Positions 34,903 through 47,719 of a DNA stretch of 64,000 nt are shown in pieces. The notes beneath the pieces are model-generated. The model was given only the letters and a program-made list of their open reading frames with translations, was not told where the DNA came from and ran no database searches. Both the position numbers and the translations under genes were made by a program. Each line of letters opens with the position of its first letter. The first letter of the stretch is position 1. This DNA comes from Polymyxa betae (lineage: Eukaryota > Endomyxa > Phytomyxea > Plasmodiophorida > Plasmodiophoridae): NCBI GenBank assembly GCA_003693705.1, contig RBZT01000684.1, positions 1 to 64,000 of the forward strand, read 5' to 3'.

Positions 34903-37646
34903 ATGTCATCTAAATCGTCGGCTTCGTCTGCATTAGCCAGCGTTCCTCCACGCCAGCCTACTGAAGAGCCCACCGTTAGTCCACCAGCATATTTGCCACC
35001 ACAGGGTTCAATTCCGCAAACACTCCCATTATGGACATCAAAATACGATGGCGTTTGCTTACCAGACCCCGAAATAACTATTGCTATAACATCATATCAA
35101 CCTAGCCGGCCTGATGCCGTGATCCGTGTCGAATCGTCAAATAAGAAGGATCCACCTCGGGATGTGATCTCTCCAGTGCTGCCTAGTAGCTCTCCAATTG
35201 CCAATGTTATCTCAAGAATCATCACATTAGCATCAGCCCTACCACCGGCTTCTTATCTCTGGGTAATCGGGCTGCTTTATGGAGACTGAATCTGACTTAC
35301 CCGAAGGAACTTATACGTCGTGAACCTGACCAAAATTTTAGTATCAAAGTCTTCGTCCAAGGCGAATGGCGCCGCATAACTGTTTCTGGATTGATGCCTG
35401 TCGACAGTGAAGGAAACCTGATCTGGCCTTGCACAGCGAACCCAATCGAATTATGGCCTTCTCTTTTAGCAAAAGCTGCTGCTACTATACCTTATGTGCC
35501 AGCCTTCACTCTGTTTACTGGTCTCGCAATCGTTGATTATGAAGATTTCAGTACGATCTCGACAGGTTTTTTCACGAAACCTGTTGCCGACTTGTCTTCA
35601 AGTAGAAGACTATATAATCTGACTACCTTAAAGTCTTTCAATCATACCTCCTCCTATACCGATCTAACGAAGCCGTTTCGCCATAAGACCGAGACCTTGC
35701 TGAATGTTGCCACGCAAGCACCCCAGATCGTGCTTATCTCACTAGATCCCTTTCGGTCCTCAGACGGAAGATCTAGGGTGGAATGCGATATCAAGCGATT
35801 CGATTCGTGGACTGCCACTACCGAAGTAATCCGAATCATAACGGATGGCCCTTATCATCAGCTCGTCATGATAAAGCCCGGGCTCTACCAGGTCTCAGCA
35901 ATCTCATTGTGTGGTGTCAGCATTGCTATCAGATCTGAATCTGAAGCCGTCTCACTAGACCCAGAAGGTTAGATAGACCTTACAATGGCCATGGGCGCCA
36001 ATGTTGATGTTACATCGCAGGCCACGCCTGGACTCGAGACCCCTACCGCCTTCATGTCACCAATCTGACTGGAAAGCATTTTGGAGCTCCAGCCCCACAT
36101 CTCTTTATCATCTTCTTTCAGATTACAATCAGCGCTGAGAGTACTGTTGACGTCCTTCCTGTTATCAGTTTCGACGATGATCGAACAGACTTTGTCGCCG
36201 AGCTTGTACCGGAATCGGGCGATCCAGTTCGTGTCCAGTCTGGCTCGGTTATTGAGCAGGTTGTCCCCGGATCGTACATACTGAGGGCGTTCACTAGATG
36301 TGGATCAGCATATGGTGACCATAGCAGTTGTCTTGGGAATGATGGTACTGAGTTTCTTGAAAGGTATATCGCCCGGTGCATTCTCTGTCAGAGTATTAAG
36401 CAGTCGGGCGTTGTCTTGTAACCTTCTATCTCAATCAAATGTGGCAAAGAATTTTTCTGATGTTTTTCGAGTCGCCTCCCGTGATCTGCGCGTATTCAAA
36501 GAGATGATAACTTCAACAAGCAAAGAACCCATTCTCGTTTCACTTGACATACATTTAGAACCCGCAGATGTGAAGTTTGTTTGCAAAATTGACAATGGAT
36601 TGGCTTTGCTGGGCGTAGGCCGTCTAGCAGTTCCGATGGTTACAATTACTCCTGGTCAGAAAGTTGCTGTCGATTGCAGATTAGATCATAAACAGTCATG
36701 GACTGCATGGCGCATTAGGATTTGTCCTGGCGATAATATTCAAGTAGTACCAAGCACCGATATGAGAGACAAACTAGAGGCCTTGAAAAAACAGTGGGGT
36801 GAATCCGACCCAGGACGCCATGAAAGAGGAATCCAGATCCGTCAGATATTCTTGAATTCGGACAGCGCTAATCACCCGCCTTCATGGCATTCTTCTACTA
36901 GCTGTTCCGAACAGCCTAACAATGTGCAAGAGGTGACTGCTGCAGCGGCTACCATCAGATCTGATTATGTTACCGCGCTGAATAATGCAATCAGCTCAAC
37001 AAAAATATTCACAGACCAGCAATTTCGAAAATGCAAGGTATCCGGGTGTTCCCTGTAACATGGTCGTCTTTCTAACTGATGCTAGAGTACTCTTGAAGAG
37101 CAAATATCGGAAAGGGATCGCTACAGAGCTAAGATACATCAGTACGAAAATCTATTATCAGCTCTAAAAGAAGCAATTGAAGAAGGTGATGCAAACTCGG
37201 TATTATCGAAGATTGAGCTAGCTAAGGCTGTTCCGCGATGGAAACTTGGGCGTTCAATATACCAAGGATATGCTGCCTGTTTCAACATTCACAACAATGC
37301 ATTAAAGCAAGCCATAGAAACAGACGATACAAGCAGCATTCTCGATGCGGTTAAAGCGGCGGAAGTCTTAGATGGCATTCCGGTCATAGAAGGTTCTATA
37401 TACGCCGAAACAACTGAAACCCGTGCGAAAGCTGTTGCCGTTGTCGTGAACGAAGCGATTAAACCGCTCAATGATGCTATGTCAGAACAAAATGAGTGTA
37501 GAGATGCCGAGACCATTCGCGAGCTGATGTCGGATAGTTACCTGAACACAGTCAAACAACTAAAGCTCGTTCCAGTCGAATTCCATCAGTCGATACAACG
37601 AGCTCAGGAATGGCTGGGTTCGCAACCTTCCAACCCACATACCTGA
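34903..37646 (+). CDS. Androglobin-like protein (calpain-like domain, no globin)
   Basis: Exons 34903-35262, 35307-35967, 36021-36314, 36364-37037 and 37086-37646 are all in phase and give 849 residues. The N-terminal third matches the calpain-like module of androglobin: ALPPASYLW|ELIRREP across intron 1, then FSIKVFVQGEWRRITVSGL, MPVDSEGNLIWPCT and NPIELWPSLLAKA. Several beta-rich calpain-III-like repeats follow, each with a PG-x-Y/F-x-V block (IKPGLYQVSAISLCG, VVPGSYILRAFTRCG, ISPGAFSVRVLSS). Androglobins then carry an IQ motif and a globin, but here I find none. The last 190 residues are helical (TLEEQISERDRYRAKIHQYE onward). In animals androglobin is linked to sperm and cilia. A second possibility is a CALPAIN7-related protein. 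Confidence 0.72.
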
Positions 37647-37696
37647 ATTTCAACCCGTTCATTGAGACATGAAACAAAATATATCATGTTTATAAT

Positions 37697-39152
37697 TTAA
37701 CTACAATATGACGATGGTCTCCAAAAATTATCATAAATGATGATCAGAATCACCATGATGAGTAAATATATGGTTCCCTTAGCTATGGTATTCGCCCGTT
37801 TTGCTTCTTGTCTGGCCCTCTGCATGTCTGCTTCAGCCAGGCGTGCTTCCAGATTGGCTTGCAAAACTTTTGCCTGCTCTTCGTCTAAGGACTTATTTAA
37901 TCTCGTCACCGCTTCCTTCGTCTCTTCTGAACATTTTTTTAAAACCTCTTCATAGGTCGATTCTGCCTGATGCAGCTCGCGTCTTATTTTAGCTAAAGCG
38001 TCTTCAGCAGTACGCGCCCGTCGCTTCCATTCGTCTTCAACTAGACGATTTTTAATACGTTGTTCATCAGCGGGACTATAGACACTTCGATTGCTTGAAA
38101 TACTCGAAGGAGATTGCGGTGTGCTTGCAGGTCTACTGCTTTTCTGCTTGTTCAGGTTCGATTGCCGAAACATTTCGACAATTCGATTGAGCTCTTCTGA
38201 TCCACCGTTAGACGATGAAGCCGTCGATAATGGAGATATGCTTTCGCCTGAGGATATTTGCTTCTCGACAGAATGAGATGAGGCAATTACAGAAGGCAAA
38301 GGGCTGTTTGCTTCCGGCCGATAGGTGCCTGAATCAGATGCAGGATGAATGCTTTCCATAGGCTTCTCCCCATTGAGGGTAGGATTAATTCCAGAAGGGG
38401 CTGATATCTCGGATATGGAAGGCTCAGAAGGGCAGGCTTGCGTTTCTGATGATAGCGGAGAAGTGGTGACAACTGAGGCAGATTGAAGAGGTGACGTTTT
38501 GAGCCGATCGCTGTCTACAGAAGTTAAAATTTCTGGAAGAGCTGTTGTGTTTCCAAGCTGATGACCATTAGAATTGGAACGATTTGATTCCGGGATTAGT
38601 ACAGGGCGATCAGTTTTGTTAGAAGATACGGCTGGGACGTCTTCGTTTCCTTCTTTATTTAGCGCACCTGCAGGGCGCTCACCTCCCATAGAGCTCTGTT
38701 CTTTCTCCACAGGATTTGGTTCAGTAGGAAGTCTGTCTTCACAATTGGGTTCCACATTTTCGGATCGGTTCTTCTCCGAACTGATTTTGTCCGAATGAAC
38801 TAGTTTTTTGGCCGACTGCGACGCTCTCCCCTGAGGAGTTCATGAAATGACCGCCGCAACCAATCAACAAGCGTCGTACCGGTCGTATATTGAACAAATC
38901 TACAGCGGTTGTTGAAGAGCTTAATCCACCAACTGACCTTCTCATCAGCGATTTTCTAATAGGTAGGGTCGATGCCATTTCTTTTGTTGTAATGTTTGCC
39001 TTCGATGAAAGCGGATAACTAACACGCTTTCGAAGCACTGTCCTTTTTGCAGAGCCATCCCTCAAATCTGTTGGAATACCGATGCTTTGCCGCGACGAAT
39101 GCAAAGCCGCTCGCCTGACAAATTCGCTTCGCTTGTCTTCAACTAGCGACAT
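37697..39152 (-). CDS. Tail-anchored coiled-coil protein
   Basis: Exon 1 (39152-38934, starting MSLVEDKRSEFVRRA) and exon 2 (38830-37697) flank a 103-nt intron and give 450 residues. The middle is Ser/Pro-rich and disordered. Residues about 330-425 are a coiled coil (EDEWKRRARTAEDALAKIRR and LNKSLDEEQAKVLQANLEAR). The C-terminus is a single TM helix (TIYLLIMVILIIIYDNF) with ten residues after it, the layout of a tail-anchored ER, Golgi or mitochondrial outer-membrane protein. No family recognised. It converges on the androglobin-like gene, stops 50 bp apart. Confidence 0.7.
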
Positions 39153-39273
39153 GTTCCAACCGGAACAAGAGACGAAGCGGAGTGTGGGCTGCGACTCTCC
39201 ATGAAACCCAAAATGAGGTTTTGAAAATGCCGCGTAATTTTCTCTGCTTGAAGGAAACCTTTGCGTGTGATAC

Positions 39274-39379
39274 GAGAAATGTCCGTAACGCAAGCATTTT
39301 AAACTTTGCGGTCTAAGAAATATCCGTAACGCATGCATATTTTTTCAACTTTTGTGATGTAAGAAATGTACGTAACGCA
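39274..39379. promoter_or_regulatory. Three-copy 19-bp motif in a divergent promoter
   Basis: Copies at 39274-39292, 39315-39333 and 39361-39379 share the consensus RAGAAATRTMCGTAACGCA in the same orientation, spaced 41 and 46 bp apart. They lie between the starts of two divergent genes (39152 minus, 39743 plus). The intervening sequence is not conserved, so this looks like repeated factor-binding sites, not a tandem duplication. Confidence 0.6.
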
Positions 39380-39742
39380 TTCCAAGCGGAGTCTGGAAAT
39401 GTTCAACTAATATGGAATGGAGAGCAGGGACAGATATCATTCCAAGGTGATGGTATGCACGTCTAATCCAACACAAGATGTCATGCGAACTGCATCGTTC
39501 GCGTTGATCGCGTTCAATATCATTGATGTGGTTCTGGGCGTCCCTGTTCTTCATATGCTGCTGGTAAGCGCAGGTCTGCATGATGATAGTACAGATCGCT
39601 GAGATGATGGCAGTTTGGGTTCTCCACTGCTGTCGCTCGAACCTGTTATAATGCAGGGCTGTTTTCCAGGAGACAATCGCTACTGTGCATCGCTTTAGTG
39701 TCAATTATTTCTCTGCTTGTATGTTTGTTATTAAGCTCTTCA

Positions 39743-40447
39743 ATGCTGATATTTATTGCCGATTTGGCTCTATTCGGTCATGTTCTTTATCGAGTCGATC
39801 TGAAACAAATTCCGATCACATTCTGTCTGTCTTCTGTCGCCTTCGGTTATTTCGTAACGCGCTGGCTGCGTTATTTTTCGTCACCGATCTGGAGGATTTT
39901 GCTATCAATTTCTCTCTGTGTCAGCTCCCTCTCCATGATGTGCTTTGTTCTCGCCAGAGATTATGACGCCATGCCTTATTTCAAGAAATACAAAGACCTG
40001 CACCCGGCGAAGATCGCTAAACCAGCTCTGGATTTTGCAAAGACAGCCCCGGTCCATCTAACCAGCTCACCGCCAGTAGCTAAACCGAGCGGGTTCATCG
40101 ACAAGCTGATGGTCCAGAAATCCATAGATTTATGGATCCCGGCTAAAGCCCGTCTTGAGAAAGGGGATGTTTTCATCAAACACACGAAAGGCTCAATACG
40201 CAGCAGATTTGTGAAGCTAAACGCTGTTTCTGGCTGCATCGAATGGTGGATGCCCGATTCATCAGCTTTAGTCGGACAGACTCCCATTCAATCTCTGGCA
40301 AACACCATCCGAGATGGGAAACAGCTTTCAGTTCGCTTTATCACGAGAACGCTCGTCTTAGAAGCCGCAACTGTCGAGCTCGCTATTCAATGGTTTGGTG
40401 ATTTGGACTTGCTGATGCAACATAAGAATGTATTTATTAGCGGTTAG
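39743..40447 (+). CDS. Three-TM membrane protein with PH-like C-terminal domain
   Basis: An uninterrupted frame from the ATG at 39743 gives 234 residues. Hydrophobic helices: MLIFIADLALFGHVLYRV, ITFCLSSVAFGYFVTRWL and ILLSISLCVSSLSMMCFVLA. After a linker, residues about 140-232 have the strand pattern and final helix of a pleckstrin-like domain (GDVFIKHTKGSIRSRFVKL, EWWMPDSSALVG, LVLEAATVELAIQWFGDLDL). The frame stays open upstream to 39608, so the protein may begin earlier through an exon ending near 39560. A plausible role is lipid contact at a membrane, by inference. No named family. Confidence 0.6.
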   Translation: MLIFIADLALFGHVLYRVDLKQIPITFCLSSVAFGYFVTRWLRYFSSPIWRILLSISLCVSSLSMMCFVLARDYDAMPYFKKYKDLHPAKIAKPALDFAKTAPVHLTSSPPVAKPSGFIDKLMVQKSIDLWIPAKARLEKGDVFIKHTKGSIRSRFVKLNAVSGCIEWWMPDSSALVGQTPIQSLANTIRDGKQLSVRFITRTLVLEAATVELAIQWFGDLDLLMQHKNVFISG

Positions 40448-40757
40448 AATGATCGTTCTCCCTGTTATGATGGGAGTTCTAGTGGCACTTCTCATTTCTC
40501 ATATTCGAGCTTTTTTCTGTCTAAACCTGCCATCCTTCTATAATCAACTATTGCCATATCTGTCATAAAGCTTCTCAGCGTTATTTCAATGATACTGAAC
40601 TGACACATCTGAGATCTGTCGAATCGGTCAACTGTTACTTCTTGAAAAGAGGGCGTAAAAAGGTTTTTTGGCTTGAGAGACAGATGATGTTATTCCACAA
40701 CTTTTGCTTGGAATGAATGCACTCATGATGGTCTGAAGAATACCGGATAGAAATTTA

Positions 40758-41975
<1,218 letters not shown>

Positions 41976-42306
41976 CGCAACAAAAATCGCAGATGAAATC
42001 CAGGATTGCTACCAAGACAGATTCAGTGTCACGGACAGCGTCACGCAAAATTGCAAAAAAAAAATTCTCGTTTTTTTTTAGAAAGTGCGGAAATGGAACG
42101 TTGGCAACTTCAAGACCATGGTTCTGACCGATTTGAAAGAAGGAATCTCGAGAGATCATGCCTAATTCCTTCGGTTCGATATCCACAAGTCTTAAGCGTC
42201 ATACTCGACATCAGAAAGCATCTGCTTGATAGAAGCCGCAAACTACGATGTGACGCATTTCTCGGGAAATCGGAACTTGTACAATTACGAAATTTCAGTG
42301 TGGGAC

Positions 42307-44824
42307 TCATAGCAGCATCGTGGCAGCCTCGAAGGATCTGGTTGGTATCATCAACTGTACAGTTTGAGCACCAACGCGAGCAGCGAACAGCAATGGGATG
42401 TCAGAAGACGATCTACATTCGATAACAATATTGCCTCGCTGAACGCCATCTTCACCAAACAATTCCTCTTTTAAACCAGGAACGGAGTCAAATGATACCT
42501 GCAGATAATGATAAGTTTATCGAAATTAAGTGCAGGCAACTTACCGTTTCGGATCGTAGGAGCGGTGTTAGCAACGACAATGGTAGACGTTTAACAATAT
42601 CGGATGATAGATGCGGCAGAATGTGCCCGATCGCTTCCCAGCAGATTCGGAATTCAGTCGGGACGCCTTCCGGTCGTACACACCGCTCGAAAACTCTCAC
42701 GCCGGCATGCATCAGACCTGTTCGAATGGTTAGCAAATGGTACCGGCCCAGGTCCAGAGCTGGCATGACCCTGCGAATCGGTATGGAAGGCTGCATGCGA
42801 CGACGCCTTCGGTGTTAGAAGATAGAGGCGATGTCGTCGCCCGTGGCTGTCCTCATCGGCATGCTCGCGAATATGAACATCATCGAAAGGGAATGTATCC
42901 CGCAAACCGATCGTACGACGCAGACATTCTGAAAAACAGGAATCATCGACCAGAATAACAGCCCGTCGTCATCGCACCAGCAATCTCGGAGCCGCCCGGA
43001 GTCGAAAGAAGTGGCAGGAACGGAAACAAACTGAGATGGCAATGAGTATTTTTCCAATATGGACCGATGTCATAGGCTAAGACCTGTCTCCTTTATATTT
43101 AGGTGGTAGAGGGGTTGGAACTGAACGCGGACTAGGAACGAATCGACGTTCAATGAGGGCAATGAAAAATCCACCTGATAACGAAACCCATATATAAGTA
43201 ATGTGAAGCTCAAAAGCGATCAAATCAAATCAAACCCGCGGTGAGAAATCCAACCAAGACACCGATTGAAATGGAAACCCAGAAAACGCCAATCCAGATG
43301 GGTTCTTTTTTTTCTTAAAACTTATTTGCAAAGGAGCCCAGATGTACCTGAGTTATTATGGTGTGGCAGCAGCCGCATACAACGTGATAACAGATGACAA
43401 TGAGGTCCAGTTGCAAACACAGAAGGGACACATTGACCACCGTATGATGTCGACTTCACCTCATCCCATGATCCAAACAGACTGAATCCGGTGTCGCCCG
43501 ATTTCGCAGCCATGACCGGCCACTGCAAATGATCCATCAGCATCCTGAATACATAGACCAATGGACATACTGTTGTTAACCCGTTGGAACGCTTCAGGCC
43601 CGGAAGAACCTCCGACGAATCTACGAGCTCGATCTCGTCGGGAAATTCGTTTAACAGAGCGAGAACAACGGCCTCGTTCTCAACCGGGTTTAGAGAGCAA
43701 GTCGAATACACCATTCGGCCTCCTGAGCAAGACAGCGGCAAATGTCAGATAGCAGGACAGAAATCAACAGTTTGCAGCAACCTGGCTTGGTTAGAAGGAA
43801 TGCCCGACGTGCTATCTGAATCTGTTGTAAATGCAGCGCCGTGGCTGACGTCGATTTCCAGTTCTTATGGAGTTTTGGGGCTTTTCGCATCGTTCCTAAG
43901 CAGCAACGACGACTATTATTCGAGAAGTTGTTAAATATAGATGAAACGCATAAACCGGCACCCAGCTAATGAATTTGATTCGAATGGAAACAAATCGTCA
44001 AAAGGCCTCACCGTCGCCGCTACAAGGAACATCACATAGGACACGATCGAACTGTTCATGAGAAGGGAACTGAGCAGCGTCACATCTGTTGAATAAACTT
44101 GAAACAAAGGACAGAATCAGAGGTGTCCTCCGGACCTGGTCACGACAAGGCTGGAACTGGCGACACATTTCAGCCGGCTCATTAACATCGACGCACGTCG
44201 AGCGTCGCAATCGTTGGCTACAACGACACCATCAAAGAATTGCACCAGTTGCGAGGTTTTCGATCCTGAAATCAGCGCTGTTAAGGAGAACCCCAGCAGA
44301 ATCAAGTCACAAAGCGGAAGCGACCTGGAGCGGCACAAAGATCGAGAACAGAAGAAGGAGTTGAGAGCATGCCGTCACGAAGCATCAATACGGGAACCAT
44401 ACTGCAACAAGTTCATTATAACGAAAGGAGAAGGTAAGAAATCTGACAAAGATGATACGAAATCCAAGCTCAATTGAAGAGTTAAGAATGCTTAAAGCTA
44501 CCTGACAAGCTCTTGGCGAATCATGGTCCCGATTTCAGTCTGTACTTTGATAAACTCCTTAAACTCAGAAGTCCATTGCGACCGTGAGGATTCGATTTGC
44601 CAGGCGGTCGAGCCTGGATACCACGATATCGGATGGATATCAGGATATCGTTTGGATCGAATATCATGGAGGAGCTGGCGCCCCAGACCTCCTGGGAAGT
44701 TCTCCACGACAGTGAAGGTCACAGGCAATGGCGAATCCAGGCATGATTTCAATTCCAGCCATTCGTCATCGCAGATCACTTTCTGACAGCGATAGTACGC
44801 TTCGAAAGCATCTGGTCCTTTCAT
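42307..44824 (-). CDS. TRM4: tRNA cytosine-5 methyltransferase Trm4/NSUN2
   Basis: Trm4/NSUN2 makes m5C at several tRNA positions using SAM. The start chosen is MKGPDAFEAYYRCQKVICDD at 44824, matching the family's FExYY...W opening. Next PLPVTFTVVENFPGGLGRQL, the family landmark PISWYPGSTAWQIE, and VQTEIGTMIRQELVR. VVANDCDARRASMLMSRLK, DRVLCDVPCSGDGEAF (motif IV, PCSGDG with the release Cys) and GRMVYSTCSLNPVENEAVV (motif VI, catalytic Cys in STCS) follow. The C-terminal part has GLMHAGVRVFERCVRPEG and FRICWEAIGHILP, then NIVIECRSSSDIPLLFAARV, ending at 42307. Several short introns. It lies about 200 bp downstream of the helicase gene. Confidence 0.9.
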
Positions 44825-45031
44825 AAATATGTCGAGATGATACGAGAAAGCTTTGTTGGAAAAGCTCAGCAATCAGCCTACGCAGTGTCGAAGTCCGAAA
44901 AAATTGGGAATTCTGCAATCAGGCAGAATGAAGCTTGCTAAGAGTTTTTGCTTTTCTACATACTGCAGGCTGCAGCCATAAGACCGTAATTGCACATCAA
45001 AAGCCAACGCTGACTGGAGAATAGATCATTA

Positions 45032-47287
45032 TTAAGGAATGAATCGGGCAGAAGGATCGGTGATTGGCGGCATTCCCATCGCTTCGGAGACAAAACGGGA
45101 GATTTGACTTGATGATCGCGCGATTGAAGCGAACACGAAGCATTTCGTCGCTCGTGTCAATGCGACATACACGAGGCGTCGTTCCTCTTCGGTAGGATCG
45201 AAAATTGTATCAGATGATAGCAGTGAAGCGGGCAAGTTCAAGATGGATTTTGTGTGAAGGCCTTGACGTTTACGGTCAGGCGGGATACTAAGGATGACCA
45301 GAGGAAACTCGGTTCCTTTAGCTTTGTGAATGGTCATTACAGTGACATGAGGCGACGAAGGACGGATAGACGCTGCATCATCCCAGTATTTATCGCCATG
45401 AGATGCAAGCTAAAGCAACGAATTTGAATGGGTTTCAGAAGCTGTGGAGTCGATTACCTTGGTCAGATAAGGAACGATGAGAAAAGCGTTGGATGTCTGT
45501 AGTACAGATTCGATATGATGCACCTTCATGTGGAAGGATTTCATATGATCGTCATCAATGTTTAGAATGGCCCCGATTTTAGCAGCCAATGTTCGAATTC
45601 CATCATGAACAGCGCTAGCTCGAAAAGCTTCGAAATCATCGACGAGTCTTCGGCACTGCTTCTGTAGTAAACAGGCATCTGTCGTTGCTGCTGACTGATG
45701 GAGCCGGTTCCATAAATTCCCCTTTTCGGAGGCTCCTGTCGATGTGATGTCGAAGCCTTCAAGCAGGTTCGCGAGCTGAAGCGGTGTGAACTTGTATGCT
45801 CGTGAGGAAATCACATTGAACAAGGCTTTCGAATCATTTGGTTGTGTTATTGCACGCAAAAACGAGATCAGAGTCTGTAATTTCGCAGCATGGCCCAGAC
45901 CGCCTCCTAAAACGTACACAGGGAGGCCTTCATCCATTAGGAGATGAGCCAATCTGGAGCATTCCGAATTGTTCCGAGCTAGAACGCAAACATCATCGTA
46001 GGACAGCCCGGTCTCATGCAAGTAATCGTGAAGACGTTTCGCTATCGCCTTGACAGAGAGTTCAATGGAGGTGTGAGACAACAATTCGATATTCGCATTT
46101 TGGATATCGCAAGCTGAGACCATTTCTTTTCGTTTGGAATTCATGACGAATCTGTTCTGATTATGTCGGATTAGACGCTGCGATGCATGAATAATCTCCT
46201 ATGCGCAGGTTAGCTAAAAGAATCAAAAAGCGAGAATTCATGAACAACTCTGGGACATCGAAAACTGTTTGTTAACTGAACTAGAGCAGAGTCTGGATAA
46301 TGTTGCTGAAACGCATGAAGCGAAGCTTCCGAAGCGCCACGAAACCCAAAAATAGATTGGTCGTCATCTCCAACAATCGTAATGTGAACCTTAGAAGAAT
46401 GTGTAACCTGGCTCTAACGACAACAAAATCAGAAAACGCTCTCCGAAAACGGACTCAGACATACAAGAAATTTGAGCAGAGACGGATTGACATCTTGAAA
46501 CTCGTCAACAAGAATATGACGGTACGCGTTACCAATCATTTGAGCGAGATCAGGGCGCCTTTCAAGAAGCGATGTGGTGTTGTCGATAATATCAGGAAAC
46601 GTCAGCACTGACGCATCACGTTTCAGTTGTTGAAATGATCCGAACATTGAGCTAATCAGGGGAGCGGAATCGGCGAGTCGTTCATGGCTGACTCCCAACT
46701 CCTGAATGGACCAGAAAAGACGCAGCAGTTGAGATAAAGCTCGTGGATGACGATACTCATCCGGAGCATCCAGCAGCTTAAGATGGTTCTGAAAAAAAAC
46801 ATGCTCTTCGATAGGAGTGCAAACTTGGAATCCAGGTGCAAGACCCGCCTCGAGCGAGTATGTTCTCAAAAGGCCAACTGCAAATGAGTGAAATGTGTGC
46901 ACAGCACAATCACGACCAAGACTTTCAGACCCAGCGATAGCAGCAACTCGCCTTCGTAAAGTATCGGCAGCTCGGTCAGTAAACGTCAACGACAGGACCT
47001 CTTCAGGTTTCATTCCATTTTCTTGCACTTGATGAACTACTCGATTAGCGATAACCTTAAAGCACCCATTACTACGTGCCATTGATTGCATGTCGTTTAT
47101 CACTAAAAATCTGGAATCACTGGAAACGAGCCAAACGTACATGGGTCTTGCCGGTTCCGGGACCTGCCAATATGACCAGACGCTGGGCAGTATGGGTCGC
47201 TGCCGCCAACTGTTCCGGAGACAGCCGATGGCGACAGACAGCCTGCATCATGAAGCCGCCGGACGACAGCGAACTCCGTCTGAACAT
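45032..47287 (-). CDS. UvrD/Srs2-type superfamily 1 DNA helicase
   Basis: These 3'-to-5' helicases unwind DNA or strip Rad51; in fungi the usual nuclear member is Srs2. From the ATG at 47287: LSPEQLAAATHTA (Q motif), LVILAGPGTGKTH (Walker A), LTFTDRAADTLRRRV (Ia), AVHTFHSFAVGLLR (Ic), ILVDEFQDVNPSL (II), GDDDQSIF-like motif III after an intron, SRLAHLLMDEGLPVYVLGGG, TIHKAKGTEFPLVIL (V) and LVYVALTRATKCFVFAS (VI). The 85-nt intron 47056-47140 splices GTGKTH to VIANRVV, so it is a nuclear, not a bacterial, gene. At about 700 residues it is shorter than yeast Srs2 and lacks a long C-terminal Rad51-binding tail. Confidence 0.88.
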
Positions 47288-47363
47288 CGCCGCACCCTGT
47301 TGATACGACCACTCCACATTATAAACCAGCTGATATCATAATGAAGGTCCTGAAGCACTGCAT

Positions 47364-47628
47364 CTAGACGTTAGTCACGTTACACAGCCCTCTCCTGCTG
47401 TCAAAAGTAAAGTGTGGCCCAGCTCTCCCGCTTCAGCGATATTCATGACCCATCTGAGAGAGGCGGTTCGAGCTACGCTCTATCGCTCGTTCTGGAAATC
47501 ATGTGCGCTGCCATCACGACGGGTTCAGGAATGATGATAAACGTGACAGGTTTCGAGTAAGAGGGAGGTGTGATTAAAAATAAGGCGCCCATTAACATGG
47601 TGATGGCGAGTTTAATAAGGAACTGCAT
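47364..47628 (-). CDS. Possible small secreted protein
   Basis: From the ATG at 47628 the frame reads MQFLIKLAITMLMGALFLIT, a good signal peptide, then PPSYSKPVTFIII. The frame stops after 51 codons unless a 5'-GTAGCT...CTGAAG-3' intron is removed, after which it continues in phase to TNV at 47364 (about 70 residues). It sits between the helicase and PHD-finger genes on the same strand. No family. Treat as a candidate. Confidence 0.35.
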
Positions 47629-47719
47629 TCAAAGTACTTGAATGAGAATGATATTGGTGTTACCCGATTGGCACTATCGGTAGAGCGTGATGGATGATAA
47701 TAATAGGAGTTGAATCTAT

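Noticed and set aside
45032-47287. Bacterial contamination or recent bacterial transfer of UvrD
   Set aside because: The gene is cut by GT-AG introns, for example 47056-47140 between GTGKTH and VIANRVV, and its neighbours are nuclear genes.
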